Part shown: piece after piece, positions 33,279-35,547 of the stretch
Position numbering within the stretch: position 1 is the first letter of the stretch
Layout of the letters: each line of letters opens with the position of its first letter
From: Hyphomicrobiales bacterium
GTDB lineage: Bacteria; Pseudomonadota; Alphaproteobacteria; Rhizobiales; Rhizobiaceae
Direction of reading: 5' to 3'
Length of the DNA: 35,547 nt
NCBI GenBank assembly: GCA_900465665.1
Contig: UBJO01000038.1
Coordinates: 1 to 35,547, forward strand
The notes under the pieces: generated by a model
Told to the model about the DNA's origin: nothing
Seen by the model: the letters and a program-made list of their open reading frames with translations, nothing else
Databases searched by the model: none
Program-made: the position numbers and the translations under genes

Positions 33279-35459
33279 ATGACACGCATGCAGAAAATCG
33301 GCGTGGTTCTCGGCCTTGCGCTCGTCGCGAGCTTCACGCTGCTGCGCGCCACCGATCCGCCGCTGCTGCGCCAGATCCGCGACATCACCTTCGACGAATA
33401 CCAGCGGATCACCCCGCGCAAGTTCGAAAACACCCCCGTCCGCGTCATCGATATCGACGAGGCGTCGCTCCGGGAATTCGGGCAGTGGCCATGGCCGCGC
33501 GACCGGCTGGCGCTGCTGGTACAGCGCCTGTCCGACATGGGTGCGGCGGCGATCGCCTTCGACGTGCTGTTCGCCGAGGCCGACCGCCTGTCGCCGCGCT
33601 CCATCATGCGCGATGTCGCCGGCATCGACCCCACGCTTCTTAGCCGACTACCCGATAACGACCAGCTTTTCGCGCAAGCCATCGCAGACAAGCCCGTGGT
33701 CCTCGGCTTCGGCCTCTCCATGGACGGCAGCTACAAGCCGCCGGTCAAGGCGGGCTTCGCCTTCACCGGCGAGAGCCCGTTCAACGCCCCGCCGCGCATG
33801 ACGGCGGCAACGCCGGTGCGCCCGCAATTGCAGATCAACGCCACCGGCCTCGGCCATATCAGCCTCAACCCCGGCACCTATTCCGCCACAGTCCGCCGCG
33901 TGCCGCTGCTGCTCAGCGACGGCCAGCAGCTCTATCCGAACCTGGCGCTGGAAGCGCTGCGTGTCGCCCAGGGCGCCTCGACCTATATCGTCGCGGCCGC
34001 CCCCGATATTCCCGACACGCTGACCTCGATCAAGGTCGGCGATTTCGTGGTACCCGTCACCTCGTCCGGCGAACTCTGGCTCTACACCAGCCCCGATATC
34101 GCCGATCGCTATATCTCCGCCGGCAAGGTGCTGGCGCCCGACGGCCCCGCGCCGGATGTCGCCGCAGCCGTGCAGGGCAGCATCCTCTTCGTCGGCACCT
34201 CGTCCGCCGGCCTGCAGGATATCCGCACAACCGCGCTCGGCGAAAACGTGCCCGGCGTCTCCATCCATGCGCAGACCGTCGAGCAGATCCTCTCCGGCCA
34301 CTTCCTCTCGCGACCGGATTGGGCCGATGGCATGGAGATCCTGCTGATCGCGGTGCTCGGCACCTGCCTCGTCATCGTCACCACCTTCGTCAGCCCCGCG
34401 GTCGGCCTCGCCTGGGGCCTGATCGTCACCGCGCTCGCCTTCGCGAGCTCCTGGTTCGCCTTTTCGCGATGGGGTCTGCTGTTTGATCCGCTCGCCCCGA
34501 TCGTCGCCGCCTCGATCATCCACTTCGCCGCCACTTCCTTCCGCATCCTGGTCATCGACCGCGAGCGGCGCGAGGTGCGCAAGGCGTTCGGCCAATATCT
34601 CTCGCCCTCGCTGCTCCACCGCATCGAGCACAATCCCGATGCGCTGCGATTGGGTGGCGACGATCGAGAGCTGACCGTCATGTTCGTCGACGTCAGGGGC
34701 TTCACGACGCTGAGCGAGCGCCTGCAGCCCGCCGAGGTCGTCCGCTTCCTCAACACGCTGCTCGATGCGCTGAGCCGCCATGTGGTGGCCAATGAAGGCA
34801 CGCTCGACAAGTTCATCGGCGATTCCATCATGGCCTTCTGGAACGCGCCGGTCGATGTCGCCGACCACCCCGCCAAGGCCGTGCGCGCCGCCCTTGCCAT
34901 GCGCGAGACGCTGGCGACGCTGAACGCGACCGACGCCTTCGGCTTCGGCGAAGAATACAAGGTGGGGATCGGCATCGGCATCCACACGGGCCTCGCGTGC
35001 GTCGGCAACATGGGCGCCGAAAGCCGCTTCAACTATTCCGCCGTCGGCGACGCGGTGAATGTCTCCGCCCGCATAGAAGGCTGCTGCAAGGAAGTCGGCT
35101 TCGATATCCTGGTCTCCGAGACGACGGCCGCTGCCCTGCCGCACTTCGCCCTGCTCGACGCCGGTTCGCTGGGATTGAAGGGCAAGAGCACGCGCACCCG
35201 CCTCTACGCCACGCTGGGCGACGAGACCGTCGGCCTGTCCGCAACCTTCGCGCTGCTCGAAACCGCGCACCAGGCCCTGGTCGAAGCCTTTGCCACCCGC
35301 TCCACCGACAGCCGCAAGCTGCTCGCTCGTGTCCGGCAGCGGGCGCAGCCCTACCCGGCGACACTGCCGGAGTTCTACCGCCGCCTCGCCCGTCGCGCCG
35401 ATCATTTCAGGGAAAGCCCGGCAGACGATCCCGCCCCGCTATCGGAGCAAGCGTCGTGA
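33279..35459 (+). CDS. CHASE2-domain adenylate/guanylate cyclase
   Basis: A 726-residue membrane class-III cyclase. One N-terminal helix (about 5-23) is followed by a large periplasmic CHASE2 sensor (about 28-340) and three closely spaced helices (about 352-372, 375-396, 401-421). After a short linker comes the cyclase domain (about 460-650). Metal-binding Asp residues are in FVDVRGFTTLSE (Asp471) and DKFIGDSIMAFW (Asp515); Lys511 is in the position favouring ATP, and VGDAVNVSARIEG carries the transition-state region, so cAMP is the likely product. The tail (about 660-726) is Arg-rich and helical. AAAGG 6 nt before the ATG at 33279 supports the start. Rhizobia have many such cyclases; the ligand for CHASE2 is unknown. 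Confidence 0.93.
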   Translation: MTRMQKIGVVLGLALVASFTLLRATDPPLLRQIRDITFDEYQRITPRKFENTPVRVIDIDEASLREFGQWPWPRDRLALLVQRLSDMGAAAIAFDVLFAEADRLSPRSIMRDVAGIDPTLLSRLPDNDQLFAQAIADKPVVLGFGLSMDGSYKPPVKAGFAFTGESPFNAPPRMTAATPVRPQLQINATGLGHISLNPGTYSATVRRVPLLLSDGQQLYPNLALEALRVAQGASTYIVAAAPDIPDTLTSIKVGDFVVPVTSSGELWLYTSPDIADRYISAGKVLAPDGPAPDVAAAVQGSILFVGTSSAGLQDIRTTALGENVPGVSIHAQTVEQILSGHFLSRPDWADGMEILLIAVLGTCLVIVTTFVSPAVGLAWGLIVTALAFASSWFAFSRWGLLFDPLAPIVAASIIHFAATSFRILVIDRERREVRKAFGQYLSPSLLHRIEHNPDALRLGGDDRELTVMFVDVRGFTTLSERLQPAEVVRFLNTLLDALSRHVVANEGTLDKFIGDSIMAFWNAPVDVADHPAKAVRAALAMRETLATLNATDAFGFGEEYKVGIGIGIHTGLACVGNMGAESRFNYSAVGDAVNVSARIEGCCKEVGFDILVSETTAAALPHFALLDAGSLGLKGKSTRTRLYATLGDETVGLSATFALLETAHQALVEAFATRSTDSRKLLARVRQRAQPYPATLPEFYRRLARRADHFRESPADDPAPLSEQAS

Positions 35460-35486
35460 GGACGTCCATATCAGGATAAAGCCGGC

Positions 35487-35547
35487 CTAGTCGCTGCTGC
35501 TACCGTCGCCACCACCGCCATCGCCGCCGCTCCGGTCGCGCATATGG
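35487..35547 (-). CDS. C-terminus of a minus-strand gene with Gly/Ser/Asp-rich tail (partial)
   Basis: The last 19 codons and TAG stop (35489-35487) of a gene that enters from beyond the right edge. The visible tail ends RDRSGGDGGGGDGSSSD, a style common at the end of small membrane proteins and other proteins with Gly-rich disordered tails. It converges on the cyclase gene with 27 nt between stops. The product cannot be named. Confidence 0.5.
   Translation of the reverse strand, partial: HMRDRSGGDGGGGDGSSSD

Overview
The window is ordinary chromosome from an alphaproteobacterium of the Rhizobiales, most likely Rhizobiaceae (Rhizobium/Agrobacterium relatives). Reasons: high GC throughout, GTG starts mixed with ATG, TTGAC-N17-TATA-like promoters, the aerobic cobaltochelatase pair cobS-cobT, the lysC-ptsP-prfA-prmC-DUF4167 string, and a J-domain gene divergent from bolA. 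I count 33 protein genes (one cut by the right edge) and see no tRNA, rRNA, CRISPR array, insertion sequence or prophage gene. Family names come from motif reading, not database searches.

Layout. 1-3.8 kb: an M20 amidohydrolase diverges from a secreted D-Ala-D-Ala carboxypeptidase, followed by a His-rich COG0523 (CobW-type) GTPase. 3.8-7.6 kb (minus strand): a 58-residue membrane protein, xerD, accA, a YafK/DpaA-like murein lipoprotein and tusA. 7.7-11.3 kb (plus): aroK-aroB-CNNM/CBS transporter with overlapping start/stop codons, then a DUF2938 membrane protein. 11.4-16.7 kb: bolA diverges from a J-domain protein; then cobS, cobT and a secreted phytase/esterase-like protein in tight succession. 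16.7-18.6 kb: an atypical SDR diverges from an AraC regulator, which looks like a self-contained accessory module. 18.7-21.7 kb: yhhQ and rpmB, a DUF3108 protein, and a secreted Gly/Ser/Asn repeat protein. 22.2-31.1 kb (minus): a cytoplasmic double-PAS chemoreceptor, DUF4167, prmC, prfA, ptsP (EI-Ntr) and lysC. 31.5-35.5 kb: a lipoprotein GH25 muramidase, a 68-residue unknown, a CHASE2 adenylate cyclase, and the Gly-rich C-terminus of a minus-strand gene leaving the window.

How they work together. Most genes are housekeeping: shikimate pathway (aroKB), fatty-acid initiation (accA), chromosome dimer resolution (xerD), cobalt insertion for B12 (cobST), termination and release-factor methylation (prfA-prmC, sharing an ATGA overlap), nitrogen-PTS (ptsP) and the aspartate pathway (lysC). 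Three separate proteins act on the cell wall: the carboxypeptidase, the YafK-like lipoprotein and the GH25 lipoprotein.

I do not find a clear new multi-gene system. The items most worth a second look are: a COG0523 GTPase whose base-recognition Asp appears to be missing; two 7-bp boxes 21 bp apart at the araC/SDR promoter; a hairpin plus A-tract leader before yhhQ resembling a minimal preQ1 aptamer; a structured gene-free stretch upstream of DUF4167; the secreted repeat protein; and a 58-residue membrane protein upstream of xerD that is easily missed.
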